A DNA stretch of 64,000 bases from Comamonas testosteroni ATCC 11996 (GCF_000241525.1 NZ_AHIL01000008.1:1-64000), one strand, 5' to 3'; positions 45,875 to 56,249 are shown, counted from the stretch's first letter. A program made the numbers and translations. The notes: generated by a model from the letters alone, not told the origin.

Positions 45875-46390
45875 ATGCTTGATCGTATCGAACGCATTCT
45901 CGTGGCCGGCAATCGCTGGCTGCTGATCTTGCTGCTGCTGGCCATGGCCTGCATCGTCTTTGCCAACGTGGTGCTGCGCTACACCACGGGCGACTCCATC
46001 GTCTGGGCCGAAGAAGTGGCCCGCCACATGATGATCTGGGTCACTTTCCTGGGCGCAGGCCTGGTGCTGCGCTTTGGCGGCCATGTGGCCATCGACAATC
46101 TGCACCGCAGCGTGAGCGCCCGCAAGGCACAGGCCATGCGCGGCTTTGTCGTGCTCATTCTGGCGATCTTCTTTGCCGTGATGACCGTGACCTCGTCGCA
46201 GTATGTGTACGCCACGCGCTTTCAGACCACGGCGGCCACGGACATTCCGATCTCCTATATCTACGGCGCCATGCCCGTGGGCTTTGTGCTGATGCTGATC
46301 CATCTGCTGTTCATCGCACGCGGCTACATCACCGCTGGCAACTTCGCCGAGTCCGATGAAATGGATGCGGATGCTGCAGCGTCTATATGA
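45875..46390 (+). CDS. TRAP transporter small permease, DctQ type
   Basis: A 171-aa inner-membrane subunit with four hydrophobic helices. NRWLLILLLLAMACIVFANVVLRY, then SIVWAEEVARHMMIWVTFLGAGLVLRFGGHVAIDNL is the DctQ signature, followed by VTSSQYVYATRF and ISYIYGAMPVGFVLMLIHLL. ATG 45875 gives the usual N-terminus; a GTG ten codons earlier is possible. Its stop is followed after 2 bases by a family 2 repeat that separates it from dctM. Confidence 0.92.
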   Translation: MLDRIERILVAGNRWLLILLLLAMACIVFANVVLRYTTGDSIVWAEEVARHMMIWVTFLGAGLVLRFGGHVAIDNLHRSVSARKAQAMRGFVVLILAIFFAVMTVTSSQYVYATRFQTTAATDIPISYIYGAMPVGFVLMLIHLLFIARGYITAGNFAESDEMDADAAASI

Positions 46391-46392
46391 AA

Positions 46393-46505
46393 CACCCCCT
46401 GAGTCGCTGCGCGCCTTCCCCCTGGAAGGGGGACGACAGCCTAGCTGTGGGGCGGCGCGGCCGGCATAGGCCCTTGCTCGCTGTCCCTGGCTTGGGTCAG
46501 CCCAG
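46393..46505 (+). repeat. Family 2 intergenic repeat, copy C
   Basis: CACCCCCTGAGTCGCTGCGC, CTTCCCCCT, GGGGGACGACAGCC and CCTTGCTCGCTGTC in the common order. It lies inside the TRAP operon, beginning 2 bases after the dctQ stop codon and ending about 40 bases before dctM. Confidence 0.75.
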
Positions 46506-46547
46506 TTTTATGCGTTGCGCCACGAATCACTGATCGATTGAAACATC

Positions 46548-47834
46548 ATGGGTATCACTTTATTTGTTGCCATCATCGCCCTGCTCACGCTGGGCTTTCC
46601 GGTGGCGTTTGCGCTGGCCATCTCGGCAGCCCTGGCGGTCTTTGTCGGCGGACGTTATCCACAGCTGATCGTCTTCAAGGAAATGTTCACGGGCATCGAC
46701 AGCTTTCCGCTGATGGCCGTGCCCTTCTTCATCCTGGCCGCAGAGCTGATGTCGGGCGGTGCGCTCACGGCCGTGCTGCTGCGCTTTGCCGCCCAGTTCG
46801 TCGGCCATCTGCGCGGCGGCCTGGGCTATGCCAATGTGCTGTCGCTGACCATGTTCTCGGGCATCTCGGGCTCGGCCCTGGCCGATGCGGCCGGACCCGG
46901 CTCCATGATGGTCAAGATGATGGACAAGGCCGGCTACAGCCGCCCCTATGCGGCCGCGCTGACGGCCAGCACAGCCATCGTCGGCCCCATCATTCCGCCA
47001 TCGGTGAGCATGATCATCTATGCGCTGCAGGATGAGAACGTGTCCGTGGGCGGCCTGTTCATGGCTGGCTTCATTCCCGGCATTCTGATCGCGCTGGCCA
47101 TGGCGGCCGTCAACTGGTGGGTCTGCAAGAAGCGCGACTACCGCAGCACCGAGCCGCGCCCCTCGGCGCGCGAGATGTGGAGCACCAGCTTCAAGGCCAT
47201 CCCCGCACTGATGCTCATCGTGCTCATCGTGGTCGGTATCCGCTTCGGCATCTTCACGCCCACTGAAGCCTCCGTCGTGGCCGTGTTCTATGCGCTGGTC
47301 TGCGGCAAATGGGTCTACCGCACGCTCAAGTGGTCGGCCCTGCCCGGCATCCTGGCGCGTTCGGCCATGCTCACGGCCTCGGTGCTGCTGGTGATGGCGA
47401 CCTCGGCAGCATTTGCCTGGGTGCTCACGGTGGAAGGCATTCCGCAGTATCTGTCCGAGCTGATCGTGAGCTGGGAACTCTCGCCCGTCATGTTCCTGAT
47501 TGCCGTGAACATTCTGCTGCTGGTCTTCGGCATCTTCATGGAGCCACTGCCCGGCGTGATGATTCTGGTGCCCATTCTCGCGCCCATCGCCTTCAGCCTG
47601 GGCATCGATCCCACGCACTTCGCCATGGTGGTGATCGTCAACCTCACGCTGGGCATGATCACGCCGCCGGTCGGCGGCCTGCTGTTCGTGACCGCCGTGT
47701 CCACGCGCGTGTCCATCACCGAGCTGACGCGCGAGATGCCGCTGTTCCTGCTGGCCCACTTCGTCGTGCTGTGCCTGCTGACCTTTATCCCCGAGCTGTC
47801 GACCTGGCTGCCGCATACGCTGGGCTTTCAGTAA
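46548..47834 (+). CDS. TRAP transporter large permease, DctM type
   Basis: A 428-aa transport subunit with about 12 hydrophobic segments. FPVAFALAISAALAVF, PLMAVPFFILAAELMSGG, SLTMFSGISGSALADAAGPGSMMVKMM and TASTAIVGPIIPPSVSMIIYA are DctM signatures, as are GIFMEPLPGVMILVPILAPIAFSLGIDPTHF and NLTLGMITPPVGGLLFV. With DctP and DctQ it forms a complete sodium-coupled TRAP system. Confidence 0.95.
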   Translation: MGITLFVAIIALLTLGFPVAFALAISAALAVFVGGRYPQLIVFKEMFTGIDSFPLMAVPFFILAAELMSGGALTAVLLRFAAQFVGHLRGGLGYANVLSLTMFSGISGSALADAAGPGSMMVKMMDKAGYSRPYAAALTASTAIVGPIIPPSVSMIIYALQDENVSVGGLFMAGFIPGILIALAMAAVNWWVCKKRDYRSTEPRPSAREMWSTSFKAIPALMLIVLIVVGIRFGIFTPTEASVVAVFYALVCGKWVYRTLKWSALPGILARSAMLTASVLLVMATSAAFAWVLTVEGIPQYLSELIVSWELSPVMFLIAVNILLLVFGIFMEPLPGVMILVPILAPIAFSLGIDPTHFAMVVIVNLTLGMITPPVGGLLFVTAVSTRVSITELTREMPLFLLAHFVVLCLLTFIPELSTWLPHTLGFQ

Positions 47835-47855
47835 AGCGGACTGTGCTGGACCACA

Positions 47856-47887
47856 AGGCCTGCGTGCATCACGTGGGCCTTTTTTTC
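47856..47887 (+). terminator. Intrinsic terminator after dctM
   Basis: AGGCCTGCGTG and CACGTGGGCCT pair (9 of 11), followed by T6, 22 bases past the dctM stop. It ends the TRAP operon. The 150 bases beyond it to the next gene show no feature. Confidence 0.8.
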
Positions 47888-48036
47888 GATCAAATAATCG
47901 GTGCTGCGGCTCCATGAACACCATGCACCTGCCTTTGCTGAAATGGCGCGGGTGATGCGTGATGATGGTGGGGGCTGTTTTGGAAGGACGCGCTGCATGT
48001 GCTGCATGCGCCATATCGGCCGCCCTTGCGTGCGCG

Positions 48037-48798
48037 CTACAAGCGACGCTCGCTCACTTCCACGCGCGCCCCCAGCCCCCCGAAATGCTGCACCAGGCGG
48101 TCCTTTTGCAAGGCGCTGACGCTATCGTCGAGCAGCGTCAGCGGCAGCCGGGTCTTGAGTTTCAGCAGCTCCTGCGCAGACAGCGTCGTGAAGATTTTCC
48201 TGAGCGCCAGCATGACCCTGGCCGGATCGGGTCCCAGCTCCAGCAGGCGCACGGTGTAGAAGATGGTGGAAGAGCGCGTTTCACGCGGCACCAGTGGCGC
48301 TTTGGCTGCCTTGGCCTGCACATGCGCCATCAACTCCTCGAGCGAGGCGAACAATGGCCTGGCCGCGCGGTGCGGCTCGTCATGCCACTTCCACAGCACA
48401 GGCACTTCGGGCCGGCTCATGTCACCGATCAGCGGGTCGCCATCCAGGCCATGGGTCAGCACCAGCCAGTGCGGGCTCCAGCCATCCGCCACCGCACCGT
48501 CGATCCAACGCAGATCACCGGGCGTGCTGGCCTTGAGGTCCAGGCCGAAGCGGTACTCACCAGTCTGAGACCACAGCCCGGCCGTATCGGTGGCACGCTG
48601 CATAGCGAGCCAGTTGCCTGCGCCTTCACGCCATGCAGGAAGCTGCAACCACGGCAGCACATCCCTGCAGCCACGCGCCCAGGTCATCCAGGTCTGCACC
48701 GCCGGCGGCAGCGGTGGGCGCGCGATCTGCGCCATCCACGCGACACGCGAGGCCGCCAGCTCAGCCGGTGCAGGAAAGTTGCTACGCGAGAAGGACAT
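48037..48798 (-). CDS. Protein with SUKH-like and ribosomal L7/L12 C-terminal-like domains
   Basis: A 253-aa protein I do not recognise by name. Residues about 85-165 resemble a SMI1/KNR4 (SUKH) domain: WSPHWLVLTHGLDGDPLIGDM, VPVLWKWHDE and FASLEELMAHV. Residues about 180-250 resemble the L7/L12 C-terminal domain: VRLLELGPDPARVMLALRK, LSAQELLKL, RLPLTLLDDSV and GLGARVEV follow the VxLxxxGxxKxxVIKAVR...GLGLKEAK...AGAxVEV pattern in order and spacing. It starts 15 bases after the uvrA stop, with GAGG upstream, so it is probably co-translated with uvrA. Role unknown; SUKH proteins are often immunity or scaffold factors. Confidence 0.7.
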   Translation of the reverse strand: MSFSRSNFPAPAELAASRVAWMAQIARPPLPPAVQTWMTWARGCRDVLPWLQLPAWREGAGNWLAMQRATDTAGLWSQTGEYRFGLDLKASTPGDLRWIDGAVADGWSPHWLVLTHGLDGDPLIGDMSRPEVPVLWKWHDEPHRAARPLFASLEELMAHVQAKAAKAPLVPRETRSSTIFYTVRLLELGPDPARVMLALRKIFTTLSAQELLKLKTRLPLTLLDDSVSALQKDRLVQHFGGLGARVEVSERRL

Positions 48799-48813
48799 GG
48801 TGCGCGCCGCCTC

Positions 48814-51800
48814 TTACCGCGCCAGCACCGGCGCCAGCGCCTTGCCGGTATGGGTGCCGATCTTCACCAGCTCCTCGGGAGTTCCCGTGGCCACGATGCG
48901 CCCGCCGTCCTTGCCGCCTTCGGGGCCCAGATCGATGATCCAGTCCGCCTCGGCAATCACGTCGAGGTCATGCTCGATGACCACCACGCTGTGGCCGCCG
49001 TCGACAAGGCGGTGCAGCACATGGATGAGCTTGTCCACATCGGCCATGTGCAGGCCCACGGTGGGCTCGTCCAGCACGTACAGCGTGTGCGGAGCCTTCT
49101 GCCCGCGGCGGCCGATATCATCGCGCACCTTGGTCAGCTCGGTCACCAGCTTGATGCGCTGGGCCTCGCCACCCGACAGCGTGGGCGATGGCTGGCCCAG
49201 GGTCAGATAGCCCAGGCCCACGTCTTTCAGCAACTGCAGCGGATGGGCAATCGAGGGCATGGAGGCGAAGAACTCCACGGCCTCGTCGACCTCCATCTTC
49301 AGCACATCGCCAATGCTCTTGCCCCGCCAGCTCACGGCCAGGGTTTCGGGGTTGAAGCGCGCACCGTGGCAGACCTCACAAGGCACTTTCACATCGGGCA
49401 GAAAGCTCATCTCGATGGTGCGCACGCCCTGGCCTTCGCAGGCCGGGCAACGGCCTTCGCCGGTGTTGAACGAGAAGCGGCCGGCCGCATAACCCCGGGC
49501 CTTGGCTTCCAGGGTCTCGGCAAACAGCTTGCGAATCGTGTCCCAGAAGCCGATATAGGTCGCAGGGCAGGAGCGCGGCGTCTTGCCGATCGGTGTCTGA
49601 TCGACCTCGAGCACGCGATCGATGGTCTCGAAGCCCTTGAGCCCCTTGCAGCCCACGAGCGCCGGCGACTTGCCGTCATCCATGGCATCGCGGCCGGCCT
49701 TGGTCGAGCGCTGCTGCACCCAGGCCGCCACATTGCTCAGCAGCACATCGCGCGCCAGCGTGGACTTGCCCGAGCCGGAAACTCCGGTGACGGCTACCAG
49801 CCGCTTGAGCGGAACCCGGGCCTCCACGCTCTGCAGATTGTGCAGATTCGCGCCCAGCACCGTGAGCCAGTGCAGTGCGTCGCTGCCCTGCTGCACCACA
49901 TTTTCAGTAGCAGCTACCGCTTTCTTCTTCTTGGCTTTGGATAGTTTCGTATCTGAAACCTCCTTATCACCGGCGCTAGCAGCTTCTGTATTAATAGCAT
50001 CTGGCTGCACAGGTGGCTCGCCCTCTCCCACCCACAGACGTGGCTTGAAAGGGTGGCGCATGGCGTGCAGCAGATAGCGCCCCGTGACCGAGTCCTTGGC
50101 CGCCATGATGTCATCCACCGTGCCCTCGGCCACCAGACGGCCGCCGCGAATGCCGGCGCTGGGGCCGATGTCGATCACGTGGTCGGCGCGGCGAATCGTG
50201 TCTTCGTCGTGCTCCACCACCACCAGCGTGTTGCCCTTGTCGCCTAGCTTGTGCAAGGCATTGAGCAGGATCTGGTTGTCGCGCGCATGCAGGCCGATGG
50301 TGGGTTCGTCCAGCACATAGCAGACGCCTTGCAGATTGCTGCCCAGTTGCGCAGCCAGGCGGATGCGCTGGGCCTCACCCCCGCTCAGCGTGGGTGCTCC
50401 GCGGTCCAGCGTCAGATAGTTGAGACCGACTTCTTCCAGGAATTCGAGACGGCTCTGGATCTCGGGAATCAGATCGCGTGCAATATCGGCTTCGCGGCCC
50501 GTAAGCTCCAGGCCCTGTATCCATTGGCGCACATCGCTGACTGACAGCTGGGCAATATCGGTGATCGCCTCGTCGTGAAACTTCACGGCTCGCGCCACAG
50601 GGTTCAGACGTGTGCCGTGGCACTTGGGGCATTCCACCTCGGCCAGATCTTCCACCTCCTGGCCCTCGAACTTCACCTCCCGGCCACGGTTGTCGTCGGC
50701 CAGCAAGGTGTCGTCATAGACCTTGCGCTGGTCCTTGGTCAGCTTCACGCCCGTGCCCACGCAATCAGGGCACCAGCCATGCTTGCTGTTGTAGGAGAAC
50801 AGACGCGGGTCCAGCTCGGCATAGCTGGTGGCGCAGACCGGGCAGGCACGCTGGGTGGAGAAGACCTGCAGCGCGCCGATGCCTGCCGTGCTCTGGCCGC
50901 CCTGCATGGCGTCGGCCAGATTCTCGATGCCGGACAGCACATGCAGCACGCCCTTGCCGATTTCCAGCGCCTGGCGCAGATGACCGCGCAGCTCTTTCTC
51001 GTTGGCCGCGGTCACCGTCACGCTGGCCACGGGCAGCTCGATGGTGTGTTCCTTGAAGCGGTCAATACGCGGAAAGCCCGTGGTCGGCAGAAACTCGCCG
51101 TCCACGCGCAGATGCGTGTAGCCCTTGGGTCTGGCCCAGTCAGCCAGCTCGGTATAGACGCCCTTGCGGTTGACAACCAGCGGACTCAAGAGGCCTATGG
51201 TCTGGCCACGGAAATTCGTCATCAGCTGCGCGGCAATGCTTTCCTCGGTCTGCGGCTGCACGATGGCATCGTCATGGATGCAGTGCTGCACGCCCAGCTT
51301 CACATAGAGCAGGCGCAGAAAGTGCCAGACCTCGGTGGTCGTTCCCACCGTGGACTTTCGACCGCCACGTGACAGGCGCTGCTCGATGGCCACCGTGGGC
51401 GGTATGCCATAGACCGCATCGACCTCGGGACGGCCCGCTGGCTGCACGATGGAGCGCGCATAGGCATTGAGCGATTCGAGATAGCGGCGCTGGCCTTCGT
51501 TGAACAGGATGTCGAAAGCCAGCGTGGACTTGCCCGAGCCCGACACCCCGGTCACCACATTGAACTTGCCGCGCGGCACATCCACGCTCAGGGACTTGAG
51601 GTTGTGTTCCTTGGCATTGACGATCTCGATCGCGTTCTTGGCCTGCGGCGCCTTTTCGGCCTGTGCCTTGCGCTGGGGCTTGTAGAGCATGGGAGCGACT
51701 TCGCGCACCGCCTCGCCGCCCACACCCATGGCCAGGTCGTATTCGCGCAGGGCCTGGGCCGTGTGCGATTCCTTCACATGGCGCACCTCCTCGGGCGTGC

Positions 51801-54750
51801 CCTCCGCGACGATCAGACCGCCGCCATCACCGCCTTCAGGGCCCAGATCGATCAGCCAGTCGCTGGCGCGAATCACGTCCAGGTTGTGCTCGATGACGAT
51901 CAGCGAGTGGCCAGCCTCCAGCAGCTTGCGCAATGCGCGCATGAGCTTGGCAATGTCCTCGAAATGCAGGCCGGTCGTGGGCTCGTCGAACAGGAACAGC
52001 GTGCCTTTCCTGGCCAGCGACTGCTTGGATTTGGACTGCGCCTTGGCCGCCTCGGCCAGGAAGCCTGCCAGTTTCAAGCGCTGCGCTTCGCCACCCGACA
52101 GCGTGGGCACCGGCTGGCCGAGCTTCACATATTCCAGGCCCACATCGACGATGGGCTGCAGCGCGCGGATCACGTCGCGGTCCTGCGCAAACAGCAGCGC
52201 GGCCTCGGCCACCGTGAGCTCCAGCACATCGGCCACATTCAGCGGCTGGCCGTTGCGCTCGATTTTCACTTCCAGAATCTCGGGGCGATAACGCGTGCCG
52301 TTGCAGTCCGGGCAGCGCAGATAGACGTCCGAGAGGAACTGCATCTCCACATGCTCGAAGCCCGAGCCGCCGCAGGTCGGGCAGCGGCCGTCGCCGCTGT
52401 TGAAGCTGAACTTGGCAGCGGTGTAGCCGCGCTGGCGCGACAGTGGAGCCACGGCGAACAGCTCGCGGATCGCATCCCAGGCGCCCACATAGCTGACCGG
52501 GTTGGAGCGCGCCGTCTTGCCGATCGGCGACTGGTCCACGAACATCACATCGGCCAGATGGTCCGCGCCCAGCAGGCGCTCGAACGCGCCCGCCGCATCG
52601 GTGGGCTTGCCGAAGTGACGCATCAGCGCAGGCACCAGCACATCCTGAATCAGCGTGGATTTTCCCGAGCCCGAAACACCGGTGATGGTGACCAGGCGCT
52701 GCAGCGGAAAGTCCACGCTGATGTCCTGCAGATTGTGCTCGCGCGCGCCTTCTAGAATCAGGCGCGGCGTGCTCTCGGTCACCATGCGCTTGAGACCGAA
52801 GCCCACCTGCTTGCGGCCGCCCAGATAGGCGCCGGTCAGGGTATCGGCCTGGCGCAGATCTTCGGGCGTGCCGTCGAACACGATCTGGCCGCCGCGTGCA
52901 CCAGGGCCAGGGCCCATGTCGATCATGCGGTCGGCGGCAAACATCACGGCCGGGTCATGCTCCACCACCACCAGCGTATTGCCCGCATCGCGCAGGCGCT
53001 GCATGGCTTCGGTGATGCGCTCCATATCGCGCGGGTGCAGGCCGATCGAAGGCTCGTCAAGCACAAACAAGGTGTTAACCAGCGAAGTGCCCAACGCGGT
53101 GGTCAGGTTGATTCGCTGCACCTCGCCGCCGCTCAGCGTGCGGCTCTGGCGGTCCAGCGTGAGGTAGCCTATGCCCACATCGCACAGATACTGCAGCCGC
53201 GTCATGACTTCTGCATGCAGCATCTTCAATGCCTGGGCTTCGCCATCATTTTTGACGGCATCGTTGTCTGGCGCCAGCTGCGCAAAGAAGTCGCGCAGGC
53301 GCGTGATCGGCAGACGCATCAGATCATGCAGACACAGGCCCGGCAGGCTGTCGAGCTGCTCACGGCTCCAGCCCACCGCCTGCGGCATGAAGCGCTGGTA
53401 TCGCCCGCCTTCATCGCCGGGCGGCAGCACGGCATCCGCTGCCTGCTTGCCGCCAATACGCCAGAGCAGGCTTTCCGTCTTGAGGCGGGCGCCTCCGCAT
53501 GTCGGGCATTCGGTGTAGCTGCGGTACTTGGACAACAGCACCCGGATATGCATCTTGTAGGCCTTGCTTTCGAGGTACTCGAAAAAGCGGCGAATGCCAT
53601 ACCAGGTCTGGCTCCACTTGCCGTTCCAGTTGGGCGAGCCTTCGATCACCCAGTCCTTCTGCTCCCGGGTCAGCTTGGACCAGGCCGTATCGCGCGGAAT
53701 GCCTTCGGCCTCGGAATGGCGCATCAGGTCGTCCTGAATCTCCTTCCAGGCCGGCGTCTGAATCGGCTTGATGACACCGGTGCGCAAGGTGAGCTTTTCA
53801 TTGGGAATCACCAGACCCCAGTCGACCCCGATGACGCGGCCGAAACCACGGCAGGCATCGCAGGCGCCCACCGCGGAGTTGAAGGAGAACAGCGAGGGAA
53901 TCGGCTCCTGATAGGTCAGATTGCTCTCGGGGCAATGCAGACCCAGCGAGAACTTCCACAGCTCGGGCTCGGCCGCCTCGGCCGCGCTCTCGGGCAGCAC
54001 ATACACCGTGAGCCTGCCGCTACCGCGCTTGAGGCCCACCTCGATCGCCTCCATGGCGCGGGCGCGCTCGGCCTTGCCGAGGCGAAAGCGGTCGGCAATC
54101 ACATCCAGCACCTTGATCTTCTCGGGTGCTGGCCTGGATTTTTTCTTGCCCTTGGCGGCCTCGTCAGCTGCTGGGTGAGCGCGCTCCACTTCGCGCTCGG
54201 CCTGCACCTTGGTGAAACCGCTGGCAGACAGCCATTGCTCCACCTCTTCGGCCGAGGTATTGGCCGGCAGCTCCACCGGGAAGGTGATGGCAATGCGCGG
54301 GTCCCCCGCAGCCTCGCAGCGCTGGGCCAGTTCGGCATAGATGCTGTCCGCCGTGTCGTGGCGCACCGGCAGGGCCGTCCTGCTGTCGAACAACTGGGCC
54401 GCGCGCGCAAACAGCAGCTTGAGGTGATCGTTGATCTCCGTCATCGTGCCCACGGTGGAGCGCGAGTTGCGCACCGGGTTGGTCTGATCGATGGCAATCG
54501 CTGGTGGCACACCCTCGACCTTGTCCACGGCCGGCTTGTCCATGCGATCGAGAAACTGGCGCGCATAGGCGGAGAAGGTCTCGACATAGCGGCGCTGACC
54601 TTCGGCGTACAGCGTGTCGAACACCAGACTGGACTTGCCCGAGCCGCTGGGGCCGGTGACTACGGTCAGCTCACCGGTACGGATATCGATGTCCAGATTG
54701 CGAAGATTGTGCTGGCGAGCACCACGGATACGGATCAGGCCCTGCGTCAT
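48814..54750 (-). CDS. uvrA: Double-length UvrA (tandem excinuclease ABC subunit A)
   Basis: A 1978-aa protein made of two complete UvrA units in one chain. UvrA scans DNA for bulky lesions and loads UvrB. Walker A motifs occur four times: GPSGSGKSS (33-41) and three GVSGSGKST (about 687, 1067 and 1653). Signature [17 protein letters not shown] and zinc-finger CxxC pairs (CPTCGG, CPDCNG, CPVC, CPDC, CPKCHG, CPACEG, CEVCHG) are found in both units. The second unit has the full UvrB-interaction region; the first has a divergent one. A Lys- and Ala-rich linker (about 1580-1620) in the second unit coincides with a family 1 repeat. The halves are clearly diverged, so this is not an assembly artefact. 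Double UvrAs are known in Proteobacteria; whether this is the cell's only UvrA is not visible. Confidence 0.93.
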   Translation of the reverse strand: MTQGLIRIRGARQHNLRNLDIDIRTGELTVVTGPSGSGKSSLVFDTLYAEGQRRYVETFSAYARQFLDRMDKPAVDKVEGVPPAIAIDQTNPVRNSRSTVGTMTEINDHLKLLFARAAQLFDSRTALPVRHDTADSIYAELAQRCEAAGDPRIAITFPVELPANTSAEEVEQWLSASGFTKVQAEREVERAHPAADEAAKGKKKSRPAPEKIKVLDVIADRFRLGKAERARAMEAIEVGLKRGSGRLTVYVLPESAAEAAEPELWKFSLGLHCPESNLTYQEPIPSLFSFNSAVGACDACRGFGRVIGVDWGLVIPNEKLTLRTGVIKPIQTPAWKEIQDDLMRHSEAEGIPRDTAWSKLTREQKDWVIEGSPNWNGKWSQTWYGIRRFFEYLESKAYKMHIRVLLSKYRSYTECPTCGGARLKTESLLWRIGGKQAADAVLPPGDEGGRYQRFMPQAVGWSREQLDSLPGLCLHDLMRLPITRLRDFFAQLAPDNDAVKNDGEAQALKMLHAEVMTRLQYLCDVGIGYLTLDRQSRTLSGGEVQRINLTTALGTSLVNTLFVLDEPSIGLHPRDMERITEAMQRLRDAGNTLVVVEHDPAVMFAADRMIDMGPGPGARGGQIVFDGTPEDLRQADTLTGAYLGGRKQVGFGLKRMVTESTPRLILEGAREHNLQDISVDFPLQRLVTITGVSGSGKSTLIQDVLVPALMRHFGKPTDAAGAFERLLGADHLADVMFVDQSPIGKTARSNPVSYVGAWDAIRELFAVAPLSRQRGYTAAKFSFNSGDGRCPTCGGSGFEHVEMQFLSDVYLRCPDCNGTRYRPEILEVKIERNGQPLNVADVLELTVAEAALLFAQDRDVIRALQPIVDVGLEYVKLGQPVPTLSGGEAQRLKLAGFLAEAAKAQSKSKQSLARKGTLFLFDEPTTGLHFEDIAKLMRALRKLLEAGHSLIVIEHNLDVIRASDWLIDLGPEGGDGGGLIVAEGTPEEVRHVKESHTAQALREYDLAMGVGGEAVREVAPMLYKPQRKAQAEKAPQAKNAIEIVNAKEHNLKSLSVDVPRGKFNVVTGVSGSGKSTLAFDILFNEGQRRYLESLNAYARSIVQPAGRPEVDAVYGIPPTVAIEQRLSRGGRKSTVGTTTEVWHFLRLLYVKLGVQHCIHDDAIVQPQTEESIAAQLMTNFRGQTIGLLSPLVVNRKGVYTELADWARPKGYTHLRVDGEFLPTTGFPRIDRFKEHTIELPVASVTVTAANEKELRGHLRQALEIGKGVLHVLSGIENLADAMQGGQSTAGIGALQVFSTQRACPVCATSYAELDPRLFSYNSKHGWCPDCVGTGVKLTKDQRKVYDDTLLADDNRGREVKFEGQEVEDLAEVECPKCHGTRLNPVARAVKFHDEAITDIAQLSVSDVRQWIQGLELTGREADIARDLIPEIQSRLEFLEEVGLNYLTLDRGAPTLSGGEAQRIRLAAQLGSNLQGVCYVLDEPTIGLHARDNQILLNALHKLGDKGNTLVVVEHDEDTIRRADHVIDIGPSAGIRGGRLVAEGTVDDIMAAKDSVTGRYLLHAMRHPFKPRLWVGEGEPPVQPDAINTEAASAGDKEVSDTKLSKAKKKKAVAATENVVQQGSDALHWLTVLGANLHNLQSVEARVPLKRLVAVTGVSGSGKSTLARDVLLSNVAAWVQQRSTKAGRDAMDDGKSPALVGCKGLKGFETIDRVLEVDQTPIGKTPRSCPATYIGFWDTIRKLFAETLEAKARGYAAGRFSFNTGEGRCPACEGQGVRTIEMSFLPDVKVPCEVCHGARFNPETLAVSWRGKSIGDVLKMEVDEAVEFFASMPSIAHPLQLLKDVGLGYLTLGQPSPTLSGGEAQRIKLVTELTKVRDDIGRRGQKAPHTLYVLDEPTVGLHMADVDKLIHVLHRLVDGGHSVVVIEHDLDVIAEADWIIDLGPEGGKDGGRIVATGTPEELVKIGTHTGKALAPVLAR
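49902..49992 (-). repeat. Family 1 repeat inside the uvrA coding sequence, copy E
   Basis: On the minus strand CAGAAGCTGCTAGCGCC and the complement of CAGTAGCAGCTACCGC form the outer arms, and GTTTCAGATACGAAAC is the central dyad, as in the intergenic copies. It is read in frame as a linker of about 30 residues (beginning [12 protein letters not shown], then KAKKKKAV). Confidence 0.6.
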
Positions 54751-54854
54751 GTTCTGCGGTCTTTTCTATGGAGGCCAAACATTCTAGGCAGTCCTGGCAT
54801 GAGCCTTGGGTGCGCATGTGCATTACCGTTTCAGCGTGCAGCCAGGGCCACCAC

Positions 54855-54880
54855 AAAAAAGCCCCGGCTGGCGGGGCTTT
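54855..54880 (-). terminator. Intrinsic terminator after the 45-aa membrane protein gene
   Basis: On the minus strand AAAGCCCCG and CGGGGCTTT pair with a 5-base loop, followed by T3 more. It lies 18 bases after the small gene's stop and before uvrA. Confidence 0.85.
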
Positions 54881-54898
54881 GATCGAGTGCTGCTGCCT

Positions 54899-55036
54899 TC
54901 ATTTGGACTCTGCCGGTGCATGAATCGCATCCGCACCATGCTTTTCTCCACTCATATCCACCTTGTCACCCGCCTTCATGATGACAAACAGAGCCACGGC
55001 AGCAAACACCACAAAACCAATCGCCAGCTTCCACAT
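54899..55036 (-). CDS. 45-aa single-span membrane protein
   Basis: A complete small gene with GGAGA 5 bases before ATG and its own terminator. The product starts MWKLAIGFVVFAAVALFVIM, one membrane helix, then KAGDKVDMSGEKHGADAIHAPAESK, a polar tail that should face the periplasm or cytoplasm. I do not recognise the family. It lies between the porin and uvrA on the same strand but is bounded by terminators on both sides, so it is a separate unit. Confidence 0.75.
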   Translation of the reverse strand: MWKLAIGFVVFAAVALFVIMKAGDKVDMSGEKHGADAIHAPAESK

Positions 55037-55157
55037 ATCAGTCTCCAGAGTGTTATGAATAAGCAGCTGGTGCAGCCGCTCGTGCCACGCCAGTCAGCAC
55101 GACCATTGAGCCTGAGCGAGTTTGCGCGTGGCTTACTGCCAGACAGGCTGCACATAA

Positions 55158-55187
55158 GAAAAAACCCCATGCCTTGCGGCATGGGGT
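55158..55187 (-). terminator. Intrinsic terminator after the porin gene
   Basis: On the minus strand ACCCCATGCC-GCAA-GGCATGGGGT followed by T6, about 70 bases after the porin stop. A perfect 10-bp stem. Confidence 0.9.
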
Positions 55188-55256
55188 ATGAACTTGGAGT
55201 AATGGTCTGCATTATCAGCTGCAGCTGCTGGAGACACCGCTTGCGCGGTGCACAAA

Positions 55257-56249
55257 TTAGAAGTTGTGACGGATACCCACGGCGATGGAGCTGAAGTCCT
55301 TGCCAGCTGGTGCGTTATATGCAGCACCGCTGTCGTTGTTCACACGGGTGTAGTAACCGTAAACCTTGGAGCGCTTGCTCAGGTTGTAGTTGTAGCCCAG
55401 AGTCCACTGGGTAGCTGCGGAGTCGGAAACCTTGCTCCACTTGCTGGCGTGACCAACGTTCACGTGGAACTCGGAAGCACCCATGGCGTACATACCGGAC
55501 AGGCGGAAGTTGTTGCGTGTGCCGATCAGGTCTTGGTCGTTGCGCTGGTAGTAGGCGCCAACCGTGAATTGACCGAATGTGTACAGACCACGCAGTGCGG
55601 CTTGCCAGTTGTCGCCCACCTTGCTGAAACCGGCGCCCAGGTGCAGAGGACCGGTGGCGTAGTTGGCGGCCAGGTCGTAGCCGTTCTTGCGAGGACCGAC
55701 CGTGGGATCCTTCTCGTGCATCGACACGGAGGCATCCACCGTCAGGCCGCCCATGTTGGGGGTGCGATAGCCGACCTTGTTCTTGGTGCTCAGACCGCCG
55801 AACCAGACGGGATCGTAGTACAGCGCATCGGAAGAAGAACCGGTGTCGTGGTTGTGCATGCTGATGTAGTCAGCAGTTGCGTAGTAGGACTCGGGAACGA
55901 AGTTGCCCAGACGGATCATGCCGAAGCCGCCGGACAGGTTCACTTCGCTCTGACGCGCAAAGGACATGCCGGAGGTGGGGTGAGTCCAAGCGGAACCGGT
56001 ACCGGTGTCGGAGTTGAAGCCGGACTCCAGGGTGAAGCCTGCCTTCAGGCCGCCACCCAGATCTTCAGTACCGCGAATGCCCCAGCGGGAAGCATTGTTG
56101 TACAGGCCGGACACCGACTCATCGCCCACCTTCTGGCGTTCGACGGTGGTGTTGATACGGCCGTACAGCGTCACGCTGCTCTGTGCCATTGCGGTGGTTG
56201 CGCCCATCACAGCCAGTGCGGCCAGTGCGATGCGAGTCATCTTGGTCAT
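55257..56249 (-). CDS. General porin, Omp32-like
   Basis: A 330-aa outer-membrane trimeric porin. The signal peptide ends AMAQSSVTLYGRINTTVE, the usual betaproteobacterial porin start. SRWGIRGTEDLGGGLKAGFTLESGFN, RQSEVNLSGGFGMIRLGNF and the final strand SIAVGIRHNF with C-terminal Phe are family blocks. Length and pattern match the Omp32/porin-4 family of Comamonas and Delftia, anion-selective general porins. It has its own terminator and a long AT-rich promoter region (56250-56430), suggesting strong expression. Confidence 0.94.
   Translation of the reverse strand: MTKMTRIALAALAVMGATTAMAQSSVTLYGRINTTVERQKVGDESVSGLYNNASRWGIRGTEDLGGGLKAGFTLESGFNSDTGTGSAWTHPTSGMSFARQSEVNLSGGFGMIRLGNFVPESYYATADYISMHNHDTGSSSDALYYDPVWFGGLSTKNKVGYRTPNMGGLTVDASVSMHEKDPTVGPRKNGYDLAANYATGPLHLGAGFSKVGDNWQAALRGLYTFGQFTVGAYYQRNDQDLIGTRNNFRLSGMYAMGASEFHVNVGHASKWSKVSDSAATQWTLGYNYNLSKRSKVYGYYTRVNNDSGAAYNAPAGKDFSSIAVGIRHNF

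Noticed and set aside
43474-46505. Family 2 repeats as insertion-sequence remnants
   Set aside because: No transposase fragment, terminal inverted repeats or target-site duplications can be seen at the copies.
48814-54750. Double uvrA as a sequencing or assembly duplication
   Set aside because: The two units differ strongly in sequence and in their UvrB-binding regions, so they are ancient paralogous halves.
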